Source: Hymenobacter norwichensis DSM 15439 (GTDB lineage: Bacteria > Bacteroidota > Bacteroidia > Cytophagales > Hymenobacteraceae). From it: a stretch of DNA of 64,000 bases. Positions 8,615 through 17,507 of this stretch are shown here, one piece after another. Position numbers and translations under genes: made by a program. A model generated the notes under the pieces. It was given only the letters and a program-made list of their open reading frames with translations. It searched no databases and was not told where the DNA came from. The stretch spans positions 537,957-601,956 of the forward strand of contig NZ_ATVL01000010.1 in assembly GCF_000420705.1 (NCBI RefSeq). Direction: 5' to 3'. The stretch's first letter is position 1. Each line of letters opens with the position of its first letter.

Positions 8615-8736
8615 TTTGTAAATGTGATTATTTGAAAGCGGAGCAAACTCTCGTCTGAATTATCCTTCTAAGTAAATACATGAATTGGAAGTATAATGTA
8701 CCATTTTTCTTTTCAGAAATAATAAAGGTTGTTTGC

Positions 8737-8770
8737 CTATCGGTAGCGTTTCCGGTAACGTTGCCGATAG
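8737..8770. promoter_or_regulatory. Candidate LacI-type operator palindrome in the xyl intergenic region
   Basis: An imperfect 34-bp palindrome with matching CTATCGG/CCGATAG ends is centred on CCGG and contains the CG-centred core GGTAACGTTGCC (8754-8765). LacI/PurR operators are typically CG-centred palindromes. It lies in the 396-base gap between the divergent regulator (start 8614) and xylB (start 9011). It is followed by TTTTTG, so a hairpin terminator is an alternative reading. The rest of the gap is A+T-rich with several GATAGTT copies and no gene. Confidence 0.6.
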
Positions 8771-9010
8771 TTTTTGTTTGATTATGGGCTGATTTGCCTG
8801 TTTTTTTATGAATGCAGTATGTAGTTCTGCACTATATTCGATAGTTGAACAGCCAATAACACGGCAATAGATAGTTTTCTGCTGATATCAATCAGATAGT
8901 TGAGAGATAGCCGAGTAATTGAATTTTACTTGGTCAGCGAATGTAGCCATTCTTTTGTTCACATCTCCCAGCATTCCATCTACCTCCCATCCTTCGACTC
9001 CTTCCGACGT

Positions 9011-10537
9011 ATGAAATACCTGCTTGGCTACGACATCGGTAGCTCCTCGATAAAGGCGGCCCTGCTTAGCGTGGATACCGGCCAGTGCGTGGCCAGCGTC
9101 ACGTCGCCAAGTACCGAGATGGAAATTACGGCGCAGGTAGCCGGGTGGGCCGAGCAACGCCCCGAGCGGTGGTGGCAGGAAGTAGTGAATGCTACTAAGT
9201 TACTCAAGCAGAAATACGCCTTCGATCCAGCTTTAGTGGCGGGTATCGGTATTACCTACCAAATGCACGGGCTGGTGCTGCTCGATAAGGCCGGCCAAGT
9301 GTTGCGCCCCGCCATTATCTGGTGCGACAGCCGCGCCGTGGAGTTTGGCAACCAGGCATTTGCTGCGCTAGGCGAAACCTATTGCCTTGATAACTACCTA
9401 AACTCGCCGGGTAACTTCACCGCTTCCAAACTGAAGTGGGTGAAGGAAAACGAGCCTGACCTATACGCCCGCATCCATAAGATACAGCTGCCCGGCGACT
9501 ACATTGCCTACCAGCTGACTGGGCGCATGCAAACCACAGTTTCGGGTTTGTCGGAAGGCGTGTTCTGGAACTTCCGGGAGCAGGGTATTGCGTATGATTT
9601 GCTGGCCTATTACGGCATCAGCCGCGAGTTGCTGCCTGAGGTAGTAGACACCTTCTCCGAGCAGGGCCAGCTCACGCCAGAAGCGGCGCAGGAACTAGGC
9701 TTGCATGCCGGGACGCCCATCAGCTACCGGGCCGGCGACCAGCCCAACAATGCCTTCTCGCTGAATGTACTGCAACCCGGCGAAGTAGCCGCTACGGCTG
9801 GCACCTCGGGCGTGGTGTACGGCATCACCGATGCCCCAGCCTCCGACCCTCAGTCGCGGGTGAATGCCTTTGTACACGTAAACAGCACCATTGAGCAGCC
9901 CCGCAACGGGGTGTTGATGTGCGTAAACGGTACCGGCATCCTGAACAGCTGGTTGCGCAAAATAGTGGGCGAGCTGCCCTACGAAACCATGAACCAGCTG
10001 GCGGCGCAGGCCCCGGTTGGTGCCGACGGACTGCTGTTCCTGCCCTTTGGAAATGGCGCTGAGCGGATTCTGGAAAACCGCCCCACCGAAGCCGAACTGC
10101 ACGGGCTGAGCTTCAATATCCACTCGCGCAACCACGTGCTGCGCGCCGCCCAGGAAGGGATTGTGTTTGCGCTGCACTATGGTATGGATATCATGCGCAG
10201 CATGGGCGTACCGATGCAAACGGTGCGGGCCGGCAACGCCAACATGTTTCTGAGCCCGGTTTTCCGCGAGGCTTTCGTGAATTCCGGTAACGTAACGCTG
10301 GAACTTTACAACACCGACGCCGCCCAGGGTGCCGCCCGCGGGGCTGGCATTGGAGCCGGCGTGTATGCTAGCCCCGCCGAAGCTTTCGGCAGCCTGGAGC
10401 GCATCCTGACGCTGGAACCTACTCCGGCGCTGCAAGAGCAATATCAGGGCACGTATGCCCGCTGGCAACAAGCTCTTACTAACCAGATTCTTCCAACCCA
10501 AACCACCCCATCGAATGTCGCTCAACACGCTTTCTAA
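9011..10537 (+). CDS. xylB: Xylulokinase
   Basis: A 508-residue FGGY-family sugar kinase that phosphorylates D-xylulose to xylulose 5-phosphate. The phosphate-1 motif YDIGSSSIKAALL is at residues 7-19. The substrate-binding MHG is at 85-87, and the probable catalytic base Asp243 lies in RAGDQPNNAFS. A second ATPase lobe follows, with TAGTSGV and NGTGILNSWL. The frame extends upstream to 8900, but the family N-terminus MKYLLGYDIG starts at ATG 9011. It overlaps xylA by 23 bases in another frame, so the two are translated from one mRNA. It is probably controlled by the divergent LacI-type protein. Confidence 0.96.
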   Translation: MKYLLGYDIGSSSIKAALLSVDTGQCVASVTSPSTEMEITAQVAGWAEQRPERWWQEVVNATKLLKQKYAFDPALVAGIGITYQMHGLVLLDKAGQVLRPAIIWCDSRAVEFGNQAFAALGETYCLDNYLNSPGNFTASKLKWVKENEPDLYARIHKIQLPGDYIAYQLTGRMQTTVSGLSEGVFWNFREQGIAYDLLAYYGISRELLPEVVDTFSEQGQLTPEAAQELGLHAGTPISYRAGDQPNNAFSLNVLQPGEVAATAGTSGVVYGITDAPASDPQSRVNAFVHVNSTIEQPRNGVLMCVNGTGILNSWLRKIVGELPYETMNQLAAQAPVGADGLLFLPFGNGAERILENRPTEAELHGLSFNIHSRNHVLRAAQEGIVFALHYGMDIMRSMGVPMQTVRAGNANMFLSPVFREAFVNSGNVTLELYNTDAAQGAARGAGIGAGVYASPAEAFGSLERILTLEPTPALQEQYQGTYARWQQALTNQILPTQTTPSNVAQHAF

Positions 10538-11846
10538 GACGGAGTTTTTCACGGGCATCGAGCCTATTAAATACGAAGGCCGCGAGTCGGACAACCCGCT
10601 GGCATTCAAATGGTACGACCCAACCCGCGTGGTAGCCGGCAAAACCATGCAGGACCACATGCGCTTCGCCGTGTCGTATTGGCACACGTTCACTGGCACC
10701 GGCGGCGACCCATTCGGCCCCGGCACCAAGCAGTTTGCCTGGGATTCGCACCACGAAATTGTGGGTCGTGCCAAGGACAAGGCCGATGCTGCATTCGAGT
10801 TCTTCACCAAGCTCGGCACGCCGTACTATTGCTTCCACGACATTGACCTGGTGGATGAAGGTGGTTCGCTGAAAGAGTATGAAAGCAACCTGAGCACGGT
10901 GGTTGAATACCTCAAGCAGCACCAGCAGGACAGCGGCGTGAAGCTGCTGTGGGGCACGGCCAACGTGTTTTCCAACCCGCGCTACATGAACGGCGCCAGC
11001 ACCAACCCCGATTTCTCGGTGGTAGCCTATGCGGGTACGCAAGTGAAAAACTCCATCGACGCGACTATTGCGCTGGGTGGTGAGGGTTACACCTTCTGGG
11101 GTGGCCGTGAGGGCTACATGACCTTGCTCAATACGAACATGAAGCGTGAGTTGGCGCACCTGGGTCAGTTCCTGACCGTGGCCCGCGACTACGCCCGCAA
11201 GCAAGGCTTCACCGGCAAATTCTTCATTGAGCCGAAGCCAGCCGAGCCGACCAAGCACCAGTACGACTTCGACGCCGCTACGGTAATTGGCTTCCTGAAA
11301 GAACACGGCCTGGAAAACGACTTCATGCTGAACTTGGAAGTGAACCACGCCACGCTGGCTGGCCACACTTTCCAGCACGAGTTGCAAGTAGCCGCCGATG
11401 CCAACCTGCTGGGTAGCATCGACGCCAACCGCGGCGACTACCAGAACGGCTGGGATACCGACCAGTTCCCGAACAACCTGAACGAGCTGACTGAGTCGAT
11501 GCTCATCATTCTGGAGCACGGTGGCATCAGCCCCGGCGGTATCAACTTCGACGCCAAAACGCGCCGTAACTCCACCGACCTGGAAGATATCTTCATTGCC
11601 CACATTGCCGGCATGGACACCTTCGCGCGCGCATTGGTAGTAGCCAACGATATTCTGGAGAAGTCGCCTTACAAGAAGTTCCGGACGGAGCGCTATGCCT
11701 CGTTTGATTCCGGCGACGGCGCTGCTTTCGAGAAAGGCCAGTTGACCCTGGAAGACCTGCGCACCATTGCCCATAAATCGGGCGAGCCGGTAATGCGCAG
11801 CGGCAAGCAGGAGTGGCTGGAAGCCATTATCAACCAATACATCTAA
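10515..11846 (+). CDS. xylA: Xylose isomerase
   Basis: A 443-residue TIM-barrel enzyme that converts D-xylose to D-xylulose, of the class II length (about 440 residues) common in Bacteroidetes. Catalytic and metal-binding residues are visible: His108 and Asp111 in CFHDIDLVDEG, Glu239 and Lys241 in FIEPKPAEPTKHQYD, and the NLEVNHATLAGH and SIDANRGD blocks. The start MSLNTLSKTEFF is at ATG 10515, inside the end of xylB; the longer frame from 10455 would extend further into xylB and is not supported. There is no Shine-Dalgarno before the start, so translational coupling with xylB is likely. Confidence 0.97.
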   Translation: MSLNTLSKTEFFTGIEPIKYEGRESDNPLAFKWYDPTRVVAGKTMQDHMRFAVSYWHTFTGTGGDPFGPGTKQFAWDSHHEIVGRAKDKADAAFEFFTKLGTPYYCFHDIDLVDEGGSLKEYESNLSTVVEYLKQHQQDSGVKLLWGTANVFSNPRYMNGASTNPDFSVVAYAGTQVKNSIDATIALGGEGYTFWGGREGYMTLLNTNMKRELAHLGQFLTVARDYARKQGFTGKFFIEPKPAEPTKHQYDFDAATVIGFLKEHGLENDFMLNLEVNHATLAGHTFQHELQVAADANLLGSIDANRGDYQNGWDTDQFPNNLNELTESMLIILEHGGISPGGINFDAKTRRNSTDLEDIFIAHIAGMDTFARALVVANDILEKSPYKKFRTERYASFDSGDGAAFEKGQLTLEDLRTIAHKSGEPVMRSGKQEWLEAIINQYI

Positions 11847-12061
11847 CCTAAAAACTGATAGCAGGTATCGGGTCGGCAAGTAACTGCCTGCTGACCCTTT
11901 GGCTCACCGGGTGACTTGCTACCATAAAGAAATTACAAACGGAACCGGCCGGTCTTCGAAAGGGCGTGGGAACCCAGGGGAGGAGCCGGCCGGCGCTGTT
12001 TGTTGTTTGTAAATGGGTATCTTGAGCACCACTGAGTTTTAACTTGTTGGTGCTCTTTTTT

Positions 12062-13666
12062 ATGCTCTCTTTTTCCGTATCCCACCCGTTCACCAATTCC
12101 CGCCGCAAGTGGAAATTGGGTTTCTCCACCTTCCTTAGCACTGGCTTAGCGCTGGCGCTGGCTGGCCCGGCCACGGCCCAAACCGTCGCTATGACCGTGC
12201 AGCCCGGCGACCCGAAGCTCATCGTCAGCAAACACATTCAGGGCCAATTTGCCGAGCACCTAGGCCGCTGCATATACGACGGTTTCTGGGTGGAGCCTGG
12301 CTTGAACGTTCCCAAGAAAGGCCGCATCCGCATGGATGTGGTGGATGCGCTCAAGAAAATCAAAGTGCCTAACCTGCGCTGGCCCGGCGGCTGCTTCGCT
12401 GATACCTACCACTGGCACGACGGCGTAGGCCCGAGTGCCCAACGGCCCAAAATGCTGAACCTATGGTGGGGCAACACCTTGGAAGACAACAGCTTCGGAA
12501 CGCATGAGTTTCTAGAATTGTGCGACTTGCTGGGCACCGAGCCCTACCTGGCTGCCAACGTGGGCAGCGGCACCGTGCAGGAAATGAGCAACTGGATGGA
12601 GTACCTCAACTCCGATGAGGATACGCCCATGGTGCAGGAGCGTCGCAAAAACGGCCACCCCGCGCCCTACAAAGTATCGTGGTGGGGCATCGGCAACGAA
12701 AGCTGGGGCTGCGGCGGCAACATGACGGCCCAGTACTACACCGACGTGTACAAGCGTTACGCCACCTTCGCCCACGATTACCCCGGCACTCGGTTGAAGA
12801 AGATTGTGAGCGGCGCCAACGGCGACGACGCCAACTGGACCGAGACGTGCATGAAGAACATCCCGCTCAACCAAATGTGGGGCCTGACCTTGCACCAGTA
12901 CACCTTGCCTACCGGCAGCTGGAGCGGCAGCAAAGGCAAAGCCACCGGGTTCGGCGAGCAGGAGTACTTCAACACCCTGCGCAACGGGCTGCGGATGGAC
13001 GCCATTGTGGCCAAGCACGCGGCCATCATGGACAAGTACGACAAAGACAAAAAGGTGGCCTTGCTGGTGGATGAGTGGGGCATCTGGACCGATGTGGAGC
13101 CCGGCACCAACCCCGGCCACTTATACCAGCAAAACACCCTGCGCGACGCCCTGCTGGCCGGAACCACGCTCAACATCTTCAACAACCACTGCGACCGGGT
13201 AAAGGGCGCCAACTTGGCCCAGGTGGTGAACGTGTTGCAGGCTGTCATCCTCACCGACAAGGAAAAGATGCTGCTCACGCCCACCTACCACGTGTTCGAC
13301 CTGTACCAAGTGCACCAGGATGCCCAGTACCTGCCGCTACAATTCAGCAGCCCCGACTACGTGCTGAATGGTGAGAAAATCCCGGCCCTAAATGCCTCGG
13401 CCTCGAAAGACAAGAACGGCGCAGTGCATATTTCCCTGGTCAACCTCGACCCAAAAAAGGCACTGACGCTGGAAACGGCACTACCCGGCGTGCAGTGGAA
13501 AGCAGTAACGGGCCGCGTGCTGACGTCGGCCAACGTGAGTGACCACAACACGTTCGACAAGCCTAACACGGTGCAGTTAGCCGACTTCAAAGGCGCCAAG
13601 AAAAAAGGCCAAACCTTAGCCGTAACGCTACCCGCCAAATCCATAGTGGTGCTGGAGTTGAAGTAG
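12062..13666 (+). CDS. Secreted alpha-L-arabinofuranosidase (GH51)
   Basis: A 534-residue glycoside hydrolase that removes L-arabinofuranosyl side chains from arabinoxylan or arabinan. A signal peptide ends near residue 40 (PATAQ), so it is exported. The GH51 barrel has NLRWPGGCFADTYHW (104-118), the acid/base Glu213 in WWGIGNESWGCGG and the nucleophile Glu338 in LLVDEWGIW, followed by the C-terminal beta-sandwich. I chose ATG 12062 because the TTG 18 bases upstream is less likely. It follows xylA by 215 bases on the same strand and would supply sugars to the xyl enzymes. The gap contains a G+C-rich CCGGCCGG inverted repeat that could partly terminate xylA transcription. Confidence 0.95.
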   Translation: MLSFSVSHPFTNSRRKWKLGFSTFLSTGLALALAGPATAQTVAMTVQPGDPKLIVSKHIQGQFAEHLGRCIYDGFWVEPGLNVPKKGRIRMDVVDALKKIKVPNLRWPGGCFADTYHWHDGVGPSAQRPKMLNLWWGNTLEDNSFGTHEFLELCDLLGTEPYLAANVGSGTVQEMSNWMEYLNSDEDTPMVQERRKNGHPAPYKVSWWGIGNESWGCGGNMTAQYYTDVYKRYATFAHDYPGTRLKKIVSGANGDDANWTETCMKNIPLNQMWGLTLHQYTLPTGSWSGSKGKATGFGEQEYFNTLRNGLRMDAIVAKHAAIMDKYDKDKKVALLVDEWGIWTDVEPGTNPGHLYQQNTLRDALLAGTTLNIFNNHCDRVKGANLAQVVNVLQAVILTDKEKMLLTPTYHVFDLYQVHQDAQYLPLQFSSPDYVLNGEKIPALNASASKDKNGAVHISLVNLDPKKALTLETALPGVQWKAVTGRVLTSANVSDHNTFDKPNTVQLADFKGAKKKGQTLAVTLPAKSIVVLELK

Positions 13667-13681
13667 ATAGTAGTTCACACC

Positions 13682-13727
13682 AAAGCAGAAGAGCCCGCTC
13701 AACTTATTGAGCGGGCTCTTCTGCTTT
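13682..13727 (+). terminator. Hairpin terminator after the arabinofuranosidase gene
   Basis: Perfect 21-bp arms (13682-13702 and 13707-13727) with a 4-nt CTTA loop. The right arm ends in TTT and the left begins AAA, so it could work in both directions. Confidence 0.85.
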
Positions 13728-13755
13728 AAAGCCTTTCTAAAACAGAATGGATTCT

Positions 13756-13877
13756 CAGTTGAACGGTGTAGAGACGCGACACTTCGCGTCTCGGCGTCGC
13801 TAAGGTTGTTTAGCCGAATGAACCTAACGGCGCGGCCGCCGAGACGCGAAGTGTCGCGTCTCTACACCGTTCAGCTG
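13756..13877. repeat. Intergenic inverted-repeat element (41-bp arms, one mismatch)
   Basis: Arms 13756-13796 and 13837-13877 are reverse complements with a single mismatch, around a 40-base centre. Each arm itself contains a nested palindrome (GAGACGCGA...TCGCGTCTC, 13771-13792 and 13841-13862), so the whole can fold as a cruciform with side hairpins. No coding sequence is inside. I recall similar GAGACGCGA-type palindromes between genes in Hymenobacter-like genomes, but cannot check that here. Confidence 0.85.
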
Positions 13878-13887
13878 TGGCAAACGG

Positions 13888-15060
13888 CTATGTATTAGAT
13901 AAGCTACGGGTAATGCCCAATTCCAAACCGCGCAGTTCGGCTAGGCCGCGCAGGCGGCCGATGGCGGAATAGCCGGGGTTGGTTTTCTTGTGGAGGTCGT
14001 CGAGCATCTGGTGGCCGTGGTCGGGGCGCATGGGCAGGCTGGTTTGGCGCTGCTGCATGATGTGGACTAGCTCGCGCATTACGGCGTACATGTCCACGTC
14101 GCCTTCCAGGTGGTTGGCTTCGTAGAAGTTGCCGGCCTCGTCGCGCTGGGTGCTGCGCAGATGGATGAAGTGAATCCGCTCCGCGAATTGCTGCACCATG
14201 GCGGGCAGGTCGTTGTCGGGGCGCACGCCGAACGAGCCGGTGCAGAAGCACAGGCCATTGCGCACTGAGGGCACGGCGTCGGCTAGGGCCTGCACATCGG
14301 CGGCGGTGCTTACCACGCGCGGCAAGCCCAGGATGGGGTAGGGCGGGTCGTCGGGGTGAATGGCGAGGTTGATGCCGACTTCCTCGGCCACCGGCACAAT
14401 GGCTTGCAAAAACAAAATCAGGTGCTCTCGTAGCTTGGCGGCATCAATACCATCGTACGCATCCAAGGCCTGCTGAAACTGCTGGAGCGTGAAGCTTTCC
14501 TCGGAGCCCGGCAGGCCGGCAATAATATTGCGCTGAAGCAACTGCTTTTCATCGTCGCTCATGCCAGCCAAGCGGGCTTCGGCGGCGGCAAGTTCCTCGG
14601 CGGAGTACTCACTGGCCGCGCCGTACCGCTTGAGCAGCAGTGCGTCAAACGCTACAAATGCAGCCTTCTCGAAGCGCAGCGCTTTCGAGCCATCTTCCAC
14701 TTCGTAGGCTAGGTCGGTGCGGGTCCAGTCCAGCACCGGCATAAAGTTGTAGGTGACCGTAAATATGCCGCAGGTGGCTAAGTTGCGCAGGCTCTGCTGG
14801 TAGTTGCTGATGTGCTGTTGGAAGTCGCCGGTGCGAGTTTTGATTTGTTCGTGTACCGGCACGCTTTCCACCACGCTCCACGTCAGGCCGGCGGCGGCTA
14901 CTTCCTGCTGGCGCTTCCTGATTTCCTCCACGGTCCATACTTGGCCGTTCGGAATGTGGTGCAGCGCCGTTACCACGTCGGTGGCGCCGGCCTGGCGAAT
15001 ATCGGGGAGGCTAACTGGGTCCTTGGGGCCGTACCAGCGCCAGCTTTGGATAATGGGCAT
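13888..15060 (-). CDS. uxuA: Mannonate dehydratase
   Basis: A 390-residue enzyme of hexuronate catabolism that dehydrates D-mannonate to 2-keto-3-deoxygluconate. Diagnostic stretches are AIHPDDPPYPILGLPRVVST, CFCTGSFGVRPDND and HLRSTQRDEAGNFYEANHLE, with His, Cys, Asp and His metal ligands. Length matches E. coli UxuA (about 394). The start could also be the ATG at 15081 (seven extra residues); MPIIQSWRWYGPKDPV at 15060 aligns better with the family. It is downstream of the SDR mannonate oxidoreductase, from which it is separated by an inverted-repeat element, and shares its strand. The divergent LacI-type regulator beyond probably controls both. Confidence 0.95.
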   Translation of the reverse strand: MPIIQSWRWYGPKDPVSLPDIRQAGATDVVTALHHIPNGQVWTVEEIRKRQQEVAAAGLTWSVVESVPVHEQIKTRTGDFQQHISNYQQSLRNLATCGIFTVTYNFMPVLDWTRTDLAYEVEDGSKALRFEKAAFVAFDALLLKRYGAASEYSAEELAAAEARLAGMSDDEKQLLQRNIIAGLPGSEESFTLQQFQQALDAYDGIDAAKLREHLILFLQAIVPVAEEVGINLAIHPDDPPYPILGLPRVVSTAADVQALADAVPSVRNGLCFCTGSFGVRPDNDLPAMVQQFAERIHFIHLRSTQRDEAGNFYEANHLEGDVDMYAVMRELVHIMQQRQTSLPMRPDHGHQMLDDLHKKTNPGYSAIGRLRGLAELRGLELGITRSLSNT

Positions 15061-15106
15061 ATTATGGGAGTTGATTATCAAGTCGAACGGCTTTCTAAAT
15101 CGAACG

Positions 15107-15297
15107 TCATTCCGAGCCTGCGAGGAATTTCGCGTGCTGACGATAATGTGATTCTATTAGAAGTGGTAAAGATGCCTCGGGAAACTTATCATGACAATAC
15201 TGCGGCAGCGTCAGCCAGCCAGCAGACGCCAGATCAAGGATGACATACTTAACTATAGCAACATCAGCACGCGAGATTCCTTGCTAGCTCGGAATGA
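15107..15297. repeat. Intergenic inverted-repeat element with GTCATTCCGAGC-type ends
   Basis: Imperfect 34-bp arms (15107-15140 and 15264-15297) share TCATTCCGAGC, GAGGAAT and TCGCGTGCTGA in opposite orientation, with about 123 bases between them. The element fills almost the whole gap between uxuA and the SDR gene and has no open reading frame of its own. It looks like a small non-autonomous mobile or dispersed element. Terminal ends of this type are, from memory, frequent in Cytophagales genomes. Confidence 0.75.
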
Positions 15298-15328
15298 CCC
15301 GTTCTCAGTTGCGCACAAGGTTTGCTAG

Positions 15329-16150
15329 CTACACCCCGCTGTATGCGTTGAAGCCGCCATCTACCAGCACGGTTTCGCCGGTTACGAAACGGGAGGCGTC
15401 GCTGAGCAGGTAGATGAGGGTGCCGGTCAGCTCGTCGGGCTCCCCGAAACGCTGGAACGGCGTGTGGTTGATGAACTTACGGGCCCGGTCGGTGGGGCTG
15501 CCGTCGGGCTGAAGCAGGAGGTTGCGGTTTTGCTCGGTCAGGAACACCCCAGGCGCAATGGCGTTCATGCGGATTCCGCCGCCGTAACGCAACCCCAGCT
15601 CCACGGCCATCCATTGGGTGTAAGCCTCCACCGCCTTTTTGGCCATGGTATAGCCCAGCACCCGCGTCAGGGGCCGCTGGGCCGTTAGGCTCGATATGTT
15701 CACGATGGAGCCTTTGCCTTTCTCAGCCATCACTCGTCCGAATATAGTGGTCGGAATTACCGTGCCGAACAAATTTAGGTCTACGGCGCGGCGGGTGTCT
15801 TCGAGGCTGAAGTCGAACAGATCCTGGTCGGGGCCGACGGTGGCGCCGGGTAGGTTGCCGCCAGCGGCGTTTACCAGGCCGTCCACGGTACCCCAGGTGG
15901 TTAGAATTTCGTCGCAAGCAACCTGCATCTTGTCTTTATCAAGTACATCGGCCAGCACGGCAATGGCTTCACCCCCGGCGGCTTTGATGGCGGCCACTCT
16001 TGCTGCAGCCCGGTCGGCGTCGCGGCCCAGGATGGCCACTTTGGCCCCGGCTTCCGCCACAGCCAACGACAGTGCTTCGCCTAATATGCCTGTTGCGCCG
16101 GTGACAACGACAACTTTGCCGCTGAGTGAAAATTGGTCGAGTGAAGACAT
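15329..16150 (-). CDS. SDR-family D-mannonate oxidoreductase (fructuronate reductase)
   Basis: A 273-residue short-chain dehydrogenase/reductase. The cofactor-binding glycine motif VTGATGILGEA is at residues 16-26 and NAAGG at 94-98. The catalytic triad is Ser153/Ser154 (NISSLT), Tyr167 and Lys171 (YTMAKK). The C-terminal GETVLVDGGFNAYSGV is typical of the family. Beside uxuA it should reduce D-fructuronate to D-mannonate, the step before UxuA, replacing the unrelated E. coli UxuB. The start ATG 16150 (MSSLDQFSLSGK) is preferred; the frame extends 33 bases further without support. The reaction assignment rests on the neighbouring uxuA. Confidence 0.85.
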   Translation of the reverse strand: MSSLDQFSLSGKVVVVTGATGILGEALSLAVAEAGAKVAILGRDADRAAARVAAIKAAGGEAIAVLADVLDKDKMQVACDEILTTWGTVDGLVNAAGGNLPGATVGPDQDLFDFSLEDTRRAVDLNLFGTVIPTTIFGRVMAEKGKGSIVNISSLTAQRPLTRVLGYTMAKKAVEAYTQWMAVELGLRYGGGIRMNAIAPGVFLTEQNRNLLLQPDGSPTDRARKFINHTPFQRFGEPDELTGTLIYLLSDASRFVTGETVLVDGGFNAYSGV

Positions 16151-16302
16151 AAAGCGAAAGGCTGCTACAGGAAAGTGAAACAAGTAAATTAAGAGGAGAA
16201 GCGCCGTAAGCAGATACTCTATACAATATCAGCCGGGCGCTCCACCGCACGAATAACCGCACATTCAGCCTGACTTTGCGGCTTTAAAGCGGGTTTATCT
16301 AC

Positions 16303-16314
16303 GTAAACGTTTCC
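16303..16314. promoter_or_regulatory. Candidate LacI-type operator in the uxu-lacI gap
   Basis: GTAAACGTTTCC is a near-palindrome around AAACGTTT, like LacI/CcpA-type operators. It lies in the 337-base gap between the divergent SDR gene (start 16150) and the LacI gene (start 16488). I see no gene in the rest of this gap. The site would let the regulator control both directions. Confidence 0.5.
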
Positions 16315-16487
16315 AGCACACAGCCGAGCTTTTGACCGCTATCCAGACTCTCAACCTAGCGTGTTGCCCACTACTCATGTGGCTTGCACGCAGGCGGTGG
16401 CGTTGGTTGAAATGCAGTAGATTTACTTGCTACACGAAGCTGCACCACCCATTCTCACCCACATTTTAGCGCCGGTAAAGCGTCTCA

Positions 16488-17507
16488 ATGAATCCAGTTA
16501 ACTTAAAGCTACTCGCCCAGAAACTGAACCTGTCGATTGCCACGGTTTCCAGGGCCTTGCAGGACAGCCACGAGGTATCTATGCAAACTAAAGAGCGGGT
16601 GAAAGCTCTGGCTGCCGAGTTGAACTATCAGCCGAATGCTTACGCCAGCAGCTTGCGCCGCAACGTCAGCAAAACGATTGGGGTAGTTATTCCGGAAGTG
16701 AACAATCATTTCTTCTCGCTGGCTATCAACGGTATAGAAGAAGTGGCCCGCCAGCAAGGCTACCACGTGCTCATCTACCTCACCCACGACGACCACGACC
16801 GGGAAGCCGACATCACCCAGTACCTGACCGGGGGGCGCGTGGATGGGCTGCTGCTGTCGGTGGCGGCTAGTGCCAGCCAGGATTTCAGCCACTTGCAGAA
16901 GCTCTACGACAGCAAGCCGGCCATTGTGTTCTTCGACCGAGTGTACGAGGAACTGCCCACGGCCAGCGTGACCACCAACGACTACGAGAGCGGCTACCTG
17001 GCCACCCGGCACCTGATTGAGGCTGGCTGCCGCCACATTGCGCACTTGCTGGTTTCGGGCAACCTGTCCATTGGCCGCATGCGCATGCAGGGCTACCGCG
17101 CCGCCCTGGAAAGCCATGGCCTTACCTTCGATGAAACCTTGGTAGTGAACGGCAACGACAACGACGAAGCCAACACCCAGCTGATAACCGACCTGCTACG
17201 CCAGCGCCCCGAACTAGACGGTATATTCGCATCGGTTGAACGCCTGGCTATCAGTAGCTACCAGGCCTGCCACGCCCTAGGGCGCGCCATTCCTACCGAT
17301 ATCAAGGTTGTGGGTTTCTCTAATCTTGGGGTGGCCGCGTTGCTGAATCCGGCCCTGACCACCATCACCCAGCCGGCCTACGAAATTGGCCGGGAGGCCG
17401 CCACCATTCTGCTGCGTGCTATTGAAAAGAAGCTCCCGATTCTGCCTTCGCAAAGCGTGGTATTGAACTCCACACTATTCCCCCGCCGGTCAACTGCCCG
17501 CGGCTAG
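16488..17507 (+). CDS. LacI-family transcriptional regulator (probable hexuronate regulator)
   Basis: A 339-residue regulator of standard LacI layout. A helix-turn-helix at about residues 5-26 (LKLLAQKLNLSIATVSRALQ) is followed by a hinge helix (LNYQPNAYASSLR). The sugar-binding sensor domain runs from about residue 60 (KTIGVVIPEVNNHFFSLAI) to the end. It has no zinc ribbon, unlike the other LacI protein in this window. It is divergent from the SDR/uxuA pair across a gap with a CG-centred operator candidate, so it probably represses these genes until a uronate intermediate accumulates. The ligand is inferred. Confidence 0.92.
   Translation: MNPVNLKLLAQKLNLSIATVSRALQDSHEVSMQTKERVKALAAELNYQPNAYASSLRRNVSKTIGVVIPEVNNHFFSLAINGIEEVARQQGYHVLIYLTHDDHDREADITQYLTGGRVDGLLLSVAASASQDFSHLQKLYDSKPAIVFFDRVYEELPTASVTTNDYESGYLATRHLIEAGCRHIAHLLVSGNLSIGRMRMQGYRAALESHGLTFDETLVVNGNDNDEANTQLITDLLRQRPELDGIFASVERLAISSYQACHALGRAIPTDIKVVGFSNLGVAALLNPALTTITQPAYEIGREAATILLRAIEKKLPILPSQSVVLNSTLFPRRSTARG

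Noticed and set aside
8766..8901. Four GATAGTT copies before xylB
   Set aside because: Spacing is irregular (74, 30, 25 bases) and the motif is short in an A+T-rich stretch; could be chance.
9695..10819. 374-residue frame antisense to xylB/xylA
   Set aside because: Shadow of two clear genes with no homology-like motif.
10479..11879. 466-residue frame antisense to xylA
   Set aside because: It mirrors a certain gene in a G+C-rich region and its protein has no family features; antisense shadow.
11999..12025. TTTG...TATCTTGA as a promoter for the arabinofuranosidase
   Set aside because: The spacer is only 15 bases and the -7 box has a mismatch.
7430..17507. Complete polysaccharide utilisation locus
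   Set aside because: There is a GH51 enzyme and sugar catabolism, but no SusC/SusD pair, no transporter and no HTCS/ECF regulator.
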